Assembly: GCA_903871975.1 (NCBI GenBank)
Contig: CAIQIY010000142.1
Coordinates: forward strand, 1 to 10,017
DNA: 10,017 nucleotides
Origin: an uncultured Chloroflexota bacterium
Lineage (GTDB): Bacteria > Chloroflexota > Chloroflexia > Chloroflexales > Roseiflexaceae
Direction: 5' to 3'
Position numbers and translations under genes: made by a program. This document shows, in pieces, positions 1-9,187 of this stretch (its first letter is position 1; each line of letters begins with the position of its first letter). The notes under the pieces are model-generated. The model worked only from the letters and a program-made list of their open reading frames with translations. It was not told the DNA's origin and ran no database searches.

Positions 1-1931
1 ATCGGCAGCACGCGCCCGTCGGGCGACGCCGGTCCGATCTGCGTCGTGTCGTCGAGCGCCAGCTCGCGGCGTGCCGTTTGCTCAGGTGCCTCGCCGCGCG
101 GATCCCACTCATAGCCGTCGCTGCTGCGCATCCACGCGCCCGCGGACGACGAGTCGGCGTACTCGACGAACCCTCCTGAATCAGCATCGCCGTACCGCTT
201 GATCTCGGCGCCGGTCTCGACGTCGAAGACCGCGGACCAAATCGTATTGTCGTAGTAATCGCGGGCACTGATGACTATACGCTGCCCGTCGGGGGCCAGC
301 GAGTCCATGCTCACCCCGTACACATCGTAGTAAGCGCTATCACACTCGTCCACCAACGGCCTGACGCGACCAGTGGCGATCTCGTAGCGCGAGACGTTGC
401 AGTCCGTCGCGAACGCGACGATCGTGCCACCGGCGGCGAGCTGGCCGCCGGTGCGGTGCCACAGGTTGGCCTCGATGCGGCGCACCATCTGCCGCGCGGC
501 GGCGTCGATCAGCACACCAGACACCAGGGCGTATGCCCCGTCGGGCGACCAGCTGGTGTTGCCGGACGCTGCCGGCCAGCTGCCGTCGGGCGACCAGCCG
601 GTGTCGCCGGACGCTGCCGGCCAGCTGCCGAGCAATGCACCATCGGCCACGCTCCACAATGCGACGGTGCTGCCGTCGCTGCTGACCAGCTGGCTGCCAT
701 CGGGCGACCATGCCAGCGCCGTGGGCGTGCCGGTGTCGACCAACGGCACACTGGCGACCAGCATGCCGTCGCGCGCGCGCATCTCGGCGACGTCGCTGGT
801 CATGCCGAGCACCAGCGTGGCATCGGCCGACCAGCGCAGCCGCGACTGGGCGGCGACCACCACGGGGCTCGGTGCATCGCCGGTGAGCGCGACGATGCGC
901 CCGGTGGTGGGCACCAGCGTGGACCATCCCCCCCCATAGAGGCCGTTGTCCCACGCCGGCGGCCGGTGGCGCCGCGCCAGGCATTCGAGCAGCAGCGCCG
1001 TGCCGTCGGGCGATGCCGTCACACGCTGTACATCGATGCCGTCGAGTTGCACGACCTCGCGCACGCCGTCGCCACCCCAGTTCAGCACTGCCCCCGGCCG
1101 CGCGGCCTCGAGCAGCCGCCAGTCGCCGCCGATGCTGGCGAGGCTCCCCTGCTCGCCCGGGGTGAGCGCGCGGCGCTGCAGCTCGGTGCGCTGTGCGGTG
1201 TCCCACGCCACCAGGGTACGGGCCGCAGGGCTGTCCGCGTTGCCGTCGCGCCCAACCCCCGCCAGCGATGCGCTGTCTGGTGCCCATGCGAGCTGCTCCG
1301 CCGTCCCCGGCAGCGCGACGGTCGCCGGCAGCTGGGGCGCATCGCGCTCGATCATCACCACGCCGCCGGCGGTGCCGAGCGCCAGCCAGCGCCCGTCGGG
1401 CGACCATGCGAGCGGGCCGTCGGCCGTGAGTTCGGCGATGTCGTGGCGTACGAGCAGCGCGCCCGTCGTGCTGTCGAGCAGCTGGGCCACGCCGGCCGTT
1501 CGCCACACGATGACGCCCGCGTCGGGGGCGATGTCCAGGGCGTGCGGCTGCGTCAGAAACGGCCGCGTGAGATCCGTCAGGCTGGCGCGATGCCATTCGG
1601 TACCACTCGCCACATCGAACCACGAGGCGCCTTCGATGTCGAGGGCGACGAGGCTCTGCTCATCGGCCGACCAGGCGAGCTGGCGGACCGGCGCACGCCC
1701 CAGCCGGCCGGGGTCGCGCGGCACCGCCTGGGGCGCCGCGGCGCTGGGTGCTGTCGCTGCAGGCGCCGGCATGGCGGTCGGCGCTGCGTCGTCGGGTGCT
1801 GTGTCGTCGCCTGGCCCCTCGTCGGGTGGCATGCCCGGCACCGTCGGTACTGCGCAGCCGGTTGACCACACGGCCAGCCCGGTTGCAGCCAACATGCGCA
1901 GGGCACGGCGGCGTGACCATCGTCGATCCAT
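1..1931 (-). CDS. WD40/TolB-like beta-propeller lipoprotein with Tat-like signal (3' end outside window)
   Basis: The reading frame is open from ATG 1931 to the left edge: 643 residues with no stop, so the C-terminus is missing. The start is supported by GGAG at 1940-1943, 8 nt upstream. The N-terminus has a twin-arginine-like SRRRALR (residues 6-12), a short hydrophobic stretch and then STGC with Cys26. This suggests Tat export and lipidation, although Ser at -3 is not the classic lipobox. Residues 27 to about 75 are a Pro/Ala/Asp-rich linker. The rest carries about ten recurrences of a WS(P/A)D(G/x) turn (for example WSPDGRWLALG, WSADATLVLG, WSPDGSQLV), as in WD40 and TolB-like propellers, which are usually binding scaffolds. 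No enzymatic domain is visible. A 15-residue tandem repeat lies at residues 435-464. The ligand is unknown; an extracytoplasmic scaffold role is inferred. Confidence 0.85.
   Translation of the reverse strand, partial: MDRRWSRRRALRMLAATGLAVWSTGCAVPTVPGMPPDEGPGDDTAPDDAAPTAMPAPAATAPSAAAPQAVPRDPGRLGRAPVRQLAWSADEQSLVALDIEGASWFDVASGTEWHRASLTDLTRPFLTQPHALDIAPDAGVIVWRTAGVAQLLDSTTGALLVRHDIAELTADGPLAWSPDGRWLALGTAGGVVMIERDAPQLPATVALPGTAEQLAWAPDSASLAGVGRDGNADSPAARTLVAWDTAQRTELQRRALTPGEQGSLASIGGDWRLLEAARPGAVLNWGGDGVREVVQLDGIDVQRVTASPDGTALLLECLARRHRPPAWDNGLYGGGWSTLVPTTGRIVALTGDAPSPVVVAAQSRLRWSADATLVLGMTSDVAEMRARDGMLVASVPLVDTGTPTALAWSPDGSQLVSSDGSTVALWSVADGALLGSWPAASGDTGWSPDGSWPAASGNTSWSPDGAYALVSGVLIDAAARQMVRRIEANLWHRTGGQLAAGGTIVAFATDCNVSRYEIATGRVRPLVDECDSAYYDVYGVSMDSLAPDGQRIVISARDYYDNTIWSAVFDVETGAEIKRYGDADSGGFVEYADSSSAGAWMRSSDGYEWDPRGEAPEQTARRELALDDTTQIGPASPDGRVLP
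541..630. repeat. 45-bp tandem duplication inside the propeller gene
   Basis: Two adjacent 45-bp units, 541-585 and 586-630, differ only at unit positions 14 and 20 (both T versus C). The length is a multiple of three, so the frame is kept. On the minus strand the units encode GSWPAASGDTGWSPD and GSWPAASGNTSWSPD (residues 435-464). The unit is much shorter than a propeller blade of about 40 residues, so it adds an extra WSPDG turn rather than a whole blade. Confidence 0.95.
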
Positions 1932-2348
1932 GGCTGTTTCTCCATCCACGTGCGACATATCAACGAACGCACCAGGTAGCACGCTGTGCGCCAGAATCAT
2001 CAGATCGGCGTCATCGTGCTTCTGGAGTCACCATGCTCAGTCTACACCAGAATGCAGGTCTGGGCGAGTCAGGAGTGCGAAGAGAGGGGTGCGATGAGCG
2101 AAGTACGAGACAAGCAGTGCGAGACGACGCGCCAGCGCATATCAGCACGCTGTTGTGTATGAGAGTGCCTGGTGCAGGAGCATGAGGCATGGATGGTTGT
2201 GGCGTTGTGGCTTCATGGGCGCTCTGTGTGGGCTGTGGCACGGTGGTGGGATCGGTGGAATTGGCCTCACGGGTGACTGCTGCAGTGCTCATATCGCGGT
2301 GCTGGTGGCCAGCTGTGTGCCAGGCGTCGCATGTGAAGCCATGGCTGG
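1932..2348. other. Gene-free interval upstream of the propeller lipoprotein gene
   Basis: This stretch separates the start of the lipoprotein gene from the end of the broken oxidoreductase. Open frames here have no recognisable motif, no supported ribosome-binding site and mixed codon use. It appears less GC-rich than the surrounding genes. It holds the Shine-Dalgarno site of the lipoprotein gene (1940-1943), a cluster of CCAGA/TCTGG half-sites (1991-2063) and a 10-bp palindrome AGCCATGGCT (2337-2346) just past the oxidoreductase stop. I could not find a convincing -35/-10 pair on the minus strand. Confidence 0.6.
1991..2063. promoter_or_regulatory. Cluster of CCAGA/TCTGG half-sites, possible operator
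   Basis: Four copies of one pentamer lie in 73 bp: CCAGAA at 1991-1996, its complement TTCTGG at 2020-2025, CCAGA at 2047-2051 and TCTGG at 2059-2063. The last two form an inverted repeat with a 7-bp spacer, a common geometry for a dimeric regulator. The cluster lies 60-132 bp upstream of the lipoprotein start, where an operator would be expected. No regulator gene is in the window, so the function is inferred. Confidence 0.25.
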
Positions 2349-3333
2349 CTATTCGAACGCAAGTCGCGCCACCATACGCTCGATCGGCTGCATCTGGCCG
2401 GTTCGACCAGCCTCACGCGTCTTCAGCAGTCCCTCCAGCACGTGATAGGCATGCTCCGGTGTGTTCATCGGCGGCAAGCCACTGCGAATACCGCTCACTG
2501 CATGACACAGGCCATCGAGGTAGGATCACTCGGGTGCCAGCTCATCGAGGTGTTCCCGGATGCCGGTCGCTGTCAGCCAGCGATCGATGCCGCGCGGCGC
2601 CCAATCATCGCCCTGCAGCCGGATCGTTCCGTGCGTGCCATACAACTCATCAATCGTTGCATCGCGATGCTGCTGAATGGCAACGTTGCCGGTGACGCTG
2701 GCAAACGTGGCATCGCCGAAGTCGAGCCGCAGCACGGTGTTGTCCTCGGCCGAGACCTGCACGCGGCGGCTGCCGAACCGGGCCGCGCCAGCCGGTCGGG
2801 CCGGCGACGTTGTATCCCGCGAGGTCGAAGAGTGGCCCGTCGCCGCCAGCCTGGGAGTGCCAGCGGCTCCAATCGGGGCCGCCCAGCCCGCGCGGCGACG
2901 ACGGTCCCGATCGTGCCCTGGCGCAGGAACCGCCCGATCTGCTGGTAGGTCGGGCTGAGGACGATGTGGGGCGCGACGATCAGGAACCCGGGGCTGCGCG
3001 CCGCGAGTGCCACTGTGCACACGCCACCCAGCTGCCGTCCTGGGCACGATGCGGCCGCGAGCCCAGGCCGCAGCGCGCTGCCGCGATCGACACATGGGAG
3101 GCCGGAGGGGGTCGGCGCCAGTTCCACGGCGCCGTCGGCGAGCACCGCATGGTCGTCGGTGGTGAAGGTCGGCTGGCCAGGCATCTGCAGCAAGGCTGTG
3201 CGGCCCGGGTCGCTGTCGCCGACGACGCGCCGTCGGCGAGCCCACGGGCCTGCAGGTCGCGGGCGATGGGCAGGTAGCCATCCTGCATGACGCTGCCACA
3301 GCCGATGATGCCGATGCGCACGGGATGTGCCAT
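2349..3333 (-). pseudogene. Decayed Gfo/Idh/MocA-family oxidoreductase
   Basis: Intact relatives are NAD(P)-dependent sugar or polyol dehydrogenases of about 330-370 residues. ATG 3333 has GAGGAG 8 nt upstream and opens with a Rossmann signature (IGIIGCGSVMQDGYLPIA). After LADG near 3228 the frame changes, and recognisable sequence resumes as DSDPGRTALLQ, FTTDDHAVLADGAVEL and TPSGL. The central region, where the conserved EKP motif should be, is replaced by an 82-bp segment (3009-3090) copied from the neighbouring ABM gene. VAPHIVLSPTYQQIGRFLRQG follows; near 2895 the frame changes again into GPDWSRWHSQAGG and LFDLAGYNV. After GPVRQ, near 2775, sequence appears lost and a third frame gives VSAEDNTVLRLDFGDATFASV and LYGTHGTIRLQGDDWAP. 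A TGA at 2526-2528 interrupts this frame (LAPE-stop-SYLDGL), which then continues through NTPEHAYHVLEGLLKTREAG to a natural TAG at 2349-2351. At least three frames are needed, so it cannot make a functional enzyme. Assembly error is less likely because neighbouring genes are intact. Confidence 0.85.
3009..3090. repeat. 82-bp repeat, derived copy inside the oxidoreductase pseudogene
   Basis: This segment aligns without gaps to 3670-3751 with 6 mismatches in 82 positions, in the same orientation. Similarity stops abruptly at both ends. In one minus-strand frame it still encodes a peptide close to the ABM protein (GLGSRPHRAQDGSWVACAQW), but that frame differs from the oxidoreductase frame on either side. 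This marks it as the copied-in version rather than the source. Confidence 0.95.
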
Positions 3334-3532
3334 CGGTGATGCTCCTCGGGGTGTGTTGCGAGCCGGGTGCAGCCTACGATCGCCCGCCTGGCGCATGGCA
3401 CGCCGCCGCGCTGGACGGCATGCAGCGGCCACGGGCGAACCGGCATGTGCCGCCAATCCACCATCCGGCGCAATGCGGCGGGTAGCGCACGGTCAGCCGG
3501 GTGGCGCCGGCGTGGCTCGCGATCGGCCATCG

Positions 3533-3832
3533 TCACCCATGCAGCAGATCATCGGCGACGACCCACTGTTCGGTCGCGAAGCGCTCCGCGATCGATTGCG
3601 CCATCAACGCGGCCGCCGCCACGTTCGCGCTCGCCGCAGCATGGCCAGCCTCGTAGGTTGCCTGATCCGGCCACTGCGCATACGCCACCCAGCTGCCGTC
3701 CTGGGCACGATGCAGCCGCGAGCCCAGGCCGCCGCGCGTCGCCGCGATCGATGCGGTCATCGCGCGCCAACCCTCGCGGAACTGTGCCTCGTACCCCGCC
3801 TTGATCCGCCAGCGGTACACCACGATCAGCAT
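3533..3832 (-). CDS. Antibiotic biosynthesis monooxygenase (ABM)-like domain protein
   Basis: The product is a 99-residue protein, the usual size for single-domain ABM/dimeric alpha-beta barrel proteins. It opens MLIVVYRWRIKAGYEAQFREGW, the typical first strand and helix of the fold. The central GLGSRLHRAQDGSWVAYAQWP and the following DQATYEAGH match the second half. I chose ATG 3832 because it begins the domain and has AAAGGA about 10 nt upstream; an in-frame ATG at 3871 would add 13 residues outside the fold. ABM proteins range from quinone-forming monooxygenases to proteins with no known substrate, so no reaction is assigned. Codons 28-54 are the source of the 82-bp copy in the downstream pseudogene. 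The gene is 199 bp upstream of the pseudogene start and may once have been co-transcribed with it. Confidence 0.8.
   Translation of the reverse strand: MLIVVYRWRIKAGYEAQFREGWRAMTASIAATRGGLGSRLHRAQDGSWVAYAQWPDQATYEAGHAAASANVAAAALMAQSIAERFATEQWVVADDLLHG
3670..3751. repeat. 82-bp repeat, probable source copy inside the ABM gene
   Basis: This is the partner of 3009-3090: 76 of 82 positions are identical, there are no gaps, and 579 bp separate the copies. Here the sequence is in frame with the ABM coding region and contributes its core strands, so this is the likely donor. Confidence 0.95.
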
Positions 3833-4002
3833 CGTGCGGCGATCCTTTCGCTGCGGCGGTGCGCCGCGCATGCATCCGATTCCGGCCGGCGCGCATCAAT
3901 CGCGCCATGGGCGAGCGCCCGCGCGAAGCGCTCGCCGGCGGGCCACTGCTCGCCGATGGGGCCGGGCAAACGCGCGAGCAGACTGACGCATGAAGCATGC
4001 AC
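3826..4002 (-). pseudogene. Possible N-terminal remnant of a cupin-domain gene
   Basis: An open frame from a possible GTG at 4002 (AGGA about 11 nt upstream) reads MHASCVSLLARLPGP then IGEQWPAGERFARALAHG. This resembles the start of small cupin proteins, where LPGP, GERFA and a following HGSM-type segment precede the metal-binding barrel. After the HG the similarity ends and the frame runs as Arg/Ala-rich sequence to TGA 3826-3828, just past the ABM start codon at 3830-3832. No cupin His/Glu metal ligands are present. It could be a truncated remnant, a short unrelated gene upstream of the ABM gene, or chance. The identification rests on remembered family patterns only. Confidence 0.22.
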
Positions 4003-4087
4003 CAAAACAGTCTTCCTCGCCTCAACGACGGCACTCCCGGGTGCCATTCGGATCGCGCAGCGCCCCCGGCACCATACACGCGCCGGG

Positions 4088-4102
4088 CGGTCGTCGCGAC
4101 CG
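4088..4102 (-). terminator. Short hairpin downstream of the P-loop kinase gene
   Basis: A perfect 6-bp stem (CGGTCG / CGACCG) with a TCG loop begins 12 nt after the kinase stop codon on the minus strand. There is no T-run, so it is only a weak candidate for an intrinsic terminator or a 3'-end-stabilising hairpin. Confidence 0.25.
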
Positions 4103-4114
4103 GCCGGAGACCGC

Positions 4115-4660
4115 TCAGGCGTGCTGCAGCAGCGCGCGCAGCGCATCCTGCGAGCGCACCACATGGAGCGTTGTGTGGGCGCCATGCTCGGCTACCAACG
4201 CCAGTTCACGCTCGCGTTCCACGCGCCGCCCACGCCACACACACCACATGAGCCACCACTCGTCGCGCAGCTGACGCCACGCCGATGCCTCGCAACCAGC
4301 GGGCAGCTGTGTCGCCGCCGGGCGCCGCAGCCCGCGCACGAACGCCCGTGCGGCGCAGACCCACCACGGGGTATCGAGATACACGACGGTGTCCGCCCGC
4401 GCGAGCCGCAGCGGCAGCGTCTCGTGATAGTTGCCATCACAGATCCAGCGATCGCCCGCCAGCAGCACCGCCTGCGTCGCACGCCACTCCGCATCGGACG
4501 GTGACACCCAGCCCGGCTGCCAGAAGTGGTAATCCAGATGGATGACCGGTAGCCCGGTCCGCGCCGCGAGGTGCCGCGCGAAGGTACTCTTGCCGGAACC
4601 GGCCATACCGCTGATGATCACGCGCTGGCCGATGCGGCCATGACTGCCTCGTTCACTCAT
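4115..4660 (-). CDS. P-loop nucleotide kinase-like protein (FlaR/topology-modulation type)
   Basis: The product has 181 residues. A Walker A loop GMAGSGKST is at residues 18-26. It is followed by HLDYHFWQPGW and, further on, WICDGNY and the run RLARADTVVYLD. These match the small adenylate-kinase-like proteins often annotated as topology modulation protein or FlaR, whose substrate is usually unproven. An Arg-rich stretch (RGLRRP, about residue 112) sits where a lid region is expected in such kinases. I chose ATG 4660 because GGGGAG lies 5 nt upstream and the P-loop then falls close to the N-terminus; the open frame extends to an ATG at 4744, but that extension is not protein-like. The gene is divergent from ppdK with 269 bp between the two starts. 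It is probably a cytosolic monomeric kinase; nucleotide specificity cannot be read from the sequence. Confidence 0.8.
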   Translation of the reverse strand: MSERGSHGRIGQRVIISGMAGSGKSTFARHLAARTGLPVIHLDYHFWQPGWVSPSDAEWRATQAVLLAGDRWICDGNYHETLPLRLARADTVVYLDTPWWVCAARAFVRGLRRPAATQLPAGCEASAWRQLRDEWWLMWCVWRGRRVERERELALVAEHGAHTTLHVVRSQDALRALLQHA

Positions 4661-4743
4661 CGCAACTCCCCGCGGCCACCACACACCGCATCGCTGCGGC
4701 GCGCCGGCCCGACACCATACGCCTGCCGTGCCCCACCATACCA

Positions 4744-4757
4744 CGCACCATGGTGCG
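4744..4757. promoter_or_regulatory. Perfect 14-bp palindrome in the kinase-ppdK divergent region
   Basis: CGCACCATGGTGCG is fully self-complementary. It lies 84 bp upstream of the kinase start and 82 bp upstream of the ppdK -10 element. That is a plausible place for a shared operator, but only one copy is seen and no regulator is nearby. Confidence 0.2.
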
Positions 4758-4814
4758 GCGCATCACAGCGTGGATGCAGCACAGCACCCACCGCATCGCG
4801 CGCGTCAGAGGCGC

Positions 4815-4844
4815 TGCACACATCATCGCCGCGCGTAGTATAAT
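4815..4844 (+). promoter_or_regulatory. Sigma-70-like promoter of ppdK
   Basis: A consensus -10 TATAAT at 4839-4844 stands out in GC-rich DNA. A weak -35 TGCACA at 4815-4820 precedes it with an 18-bp spacer. Transcription would begin near 4851, giving a leader of about 80 nt that ends in the ppdK Shine-Dalgarno GAGGAG (4916-4921). Confidence 0.65.
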
Positions 4845-4929
4845 CGCCTCTGGTCGGGCGGCCAGCCGAATGCACCACGATCCGGCCAGCGCCGGATCGT
4901 CGACGAGAGAGACTTGAGGAGCGAGGACG

Positions 4930-7605
<2,676 letters not shown>

Positions 7606-7642
7606 GCGTGCCCGCCGCACCGCTGCGCAGGCGGTGATCCAT

Positions 7643-7666
7643 GGGGCGGATCGCCGGATCCGCCCC
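7643..7666 (+). terminator. Strong hairpin after ppdK
   Basis: A perfect 10-bp stem (GGGGCGGATC / GATCCGCCCC) closes a GCCG tetraloop 37 nt after the ppdK stop. A smaller hairpin CACCGC / GCGGTG (7618-7623 with 7631-7636) precedes it. No T-run follows, so it may terminate weakly or protect the 3' end, leaving read-through into the methyltransferase gene possible. I see no clear promoter in 7667-7747. Confidence 0.5.
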
Positions 7667-7747
7667 GCATGCGGTTGGGGCACCAGGCTGCTCCCGCGCG
7701 GCGCTGCCGGCATCGCGCGCCGGGCGGCCTGGCCGAGGCGGAGCGCC

Positions 7748-8590
7748 ATGCCGAGGGTGATCAGGGTCGCGAGCGACAATGCGACGTTCCAGCAGATCGA
7801 GGCGCTGCGCCGCAACCGCGAGAAGCGTCATCGCCTGGGGCTGTTCCTCGTCGAAGGCGTGCGCGCGATGAACCTGCTGCACGGCACCGGCTGGCCGATC
7901 GAGGCGCTGGTGTACGCCGATGGCGTCGCGCGCTCGGATTGGGCACACCGCCTGATCGCTGACGCGGCGGCGCGTACCCACTATGTGCTCGCACCCGCAT
8001 TGCTGGCTCGGCTGAGCGCCAAACAACAGCCCTCGGAGCTACTGGCGCTGGCCCACATCCCCGATGATGATCTGGCACGACTGCCGACGCCGCCCGATCT
8101 GCTGGCCATTCTGTTCGACCGGCCGGTCAGCCCGGGGAACCTGGGGACGCTGATCCGGTCGGGTGATGCGCTCGGTGCCCATGGCCTGATCATCAGCGGC
8201 CATGCCACCGACCTGTACGATCCCGAGACGCTGGCGGCGAGCACTGGGTCGCTGTTTGCGCTGCCGGCGGTGCGCGTCGCCAGCCCGCACGCGCTCGAGC
8301 CCTGGCTGGCGCAGCGCCCGGGCGTGCGCCTGGTGGGCACCGATGAGCACGGCAGCGTGGCGATCGACGCCTTCGACTGGCGTGGCCCGACGGTGCTGGT
8401 GGTGGGCAACGAGACGCGCGGCATGAGCGCGCAGTTGCGCGAGCGCTGTGATGCGATCGTGCGCATCCCGATCGGTGGGGCGGCGTCGTCGCTGAATGTC
8501 GCCAGCGCGGCCGCGATCGTGCTCTACGAGATCGGTCGGCAACGACGCCATGCCGCCATCGGTACGACGACCGAACGACGGAGCGTGTGA
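7748..8590 (+). CDS. TrmH/SpoU-family RNA 2'-O-methyltransferase
   Basis: The product is 280 residues and has the two-part layout of SPOUT ribose methyltransferases that use S-adenosylmethionine. The N-terminal substrate-binding region contains NREKRHRLGLFLVEG. The catalytic domain has motif 1 FDRPVSPGNLGTLIRSGDALG (Asn131 in PGN), motif 2 VVGNETRGMS (Glu222) and motif 3 IPIGGAASSLNVASA (Ser248-Leu-Asn250). The last two build the trefoil-knot cofactor site. The target is probably rRNA or tRNA; family members differ and the sequence does not decide. I chose ATG 7748 because it begins the conserved N-terminal region and has GGAG at 7740-7743. That spacing is only 4 nt, but the 38-codon extension to ATG 7634 would cross the post-ppdK hairpin. 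The stop overlaps the next gene's ATG by one base, implying translational coupling. Confidence 0.92.
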   Translation: MPRVIRVASDNATFQQIEALRRNREKRHRLGLFLVEGVRAMNLLHGTGWPIEALVYADGVARSDWAHRLIADAAARTHYVLAPALLARLSAKQQPSELLALAHIPDDDLARLPTPPDLLAILFDRPVSPGNLGTLIRSGDALGAHGLIISGHATDLYDPETLAASTGSLFALPAVRVASPHALEPWLAQRPGVRLVGTDEHGSVAIDAFDWRGPTVLVVGNETRGMSAQLRERCDAIVRIPIGGAASSLNVASAAAIVLYEIGRQRRHAAIGTTTERRSV

Positions 8591-9051
8591 TGAGCGACGA
8601 TGCCGAGACCGATCGCCTCCGCGAGCGCCGTGGCTCGGCGCACTGGCTCGATGGGCTGATCGAGCGGGCACGCGCCGAAGGTGCGTTCGATGGGCTCGCC
8701 GGCACTGGACGACCGATTGATACCAGCGATGATCTGCTGGTGCCGCCCGAGCAGCGGCTCGCGTTTCGTATGCTGCGCTCGCATGGGTTTGCGCCACCGT
8801 GGATCGAGGCACGCCGTGATATCGAGACCGAGCGCCGCCAATTGGCTGCATGGCTGCAGCGGACGCGTGCGCGCTGGCCGTCGATGCATCCGGCACAGCG
8901 CGAGGTGGCGCGCGGTGAGTATCGGCGCCAGCTCGAGGACGTACGGCGCATGATCGTGCACTACAATCTGCGCGTGCCGCCAGCGGTCGAGCAGCTGCCG
9001 CTGCCGGATATCGCTGCCGAACTGGCACGCCTCGCCGTGGCCGATGGCTGA
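8590..9051 (+). CDS. DUF1992 (DnaJC28-type conserved domain) protein
   Basis: The 153-residue protein matches the DUF1992 pattern: HWLDGLIERARAEGAFDGL (18-36) with GTGRP, then LAFRMLRSHGFAPPWIEARRD and a basic helical C-terminal half. The family takes its name from the conserved region of DNAJC28; bacterial members, like this one, lack a J domain, and their function is not established. There is no signal peptide or membrane segment, so it is probably cytosolic. ATG 8590 shares its A with the TGA of the methyltransferase and has GGAG at 8580-8583, 6 nt upstream. A GTG three bases earlier is possible but would sit too close to that site. The coupling means the two proteins are made together; a joint role in RNA or ribosome maturation would be speculation. 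Confidence 0.88.
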   Translation: MSDDAETDRLRERRGSAHWLDGLIERARAEGAFDGLAGTGRPIDTSDDLLVPPEQRLAFRMLRSHGFAPPWIEARRDIETERRQLAAWLQRTRARWPSMHPAQREVARGEYRRQLEDVRRMIVHYNLRVPPAVEQLPLPDIAAELARLAVADG

Positions 9052-9104
9052 CGCGCTACCTCGCCGTCGTCGATCAGCGTGATGCCCCATGGGGCGCCGC
9101 AGTG

Positions 9105-9140
9105 CATGCCGGCCGCTGCGCTTGCCCAGCGCCGGGCATG
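9105..9140. terminator. Bulged hairpin between convergent genes, likely bidirectional terminator
   Basis: The arms 9105-9118 and 9127-9140 (CATGCCGGCCGCTG and CAGCGCCGGGCATG) pair over 13 bp with two single-base bulges and an 8-nt loop. The hairpin lies 53 nt after the DUF1992 stop and 47 nt after the oppositely oriented EamA stop, where both transcripts would need to end. No T-run is present on either strand. Confidence 0.45.
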
Positions 9141-9187
9141 GCCCCGTATGCCCGCCAGCGCGGCCGACACCACGCCGTCGCAGGCGT

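Noticed and set aside
340..1865. Long open frames on both strands overlapping the propeller lipoprotein gene (for example 340-1623 minus and 456-1865 plus)
   Set aside because: They give low-complexity Arg/Ala/His or Pro/Ser-rich sequence. The frame from 1931 has a signal peptide, a ribosome-binding site and repeated WSPDG motifs, so the others are shadows of it.
2155..2445. A 96-residue plus-strand frame with a Gly/Cys/hydrophobic stretch resembling a small membrane protein
   Set aside because: There is no Shine-Dalgarno site, no recognisable family, and its 3' third is antisense to the conserved C-terminus of the oxidoreductase pseudogene.
2980..3456. A frame containing both a Rossmann N-terminus and an ABM-like peptide, suggesting an oxidoreductase-ABM fusion
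   Set aside because: The sequence between the two parts is out of frame with the oxidoreductase. The ABM part is only the 82-bp copy, with no complete domain.
7634..7747. An upstream ATG that would extend the methyltransferase by 38 residues
   Set aside because: The extension crosses a perfect hairpin, has Arg/Gly-rich non-conserved sequence, and lacks a better ribosome-binding site than ATG 7748.
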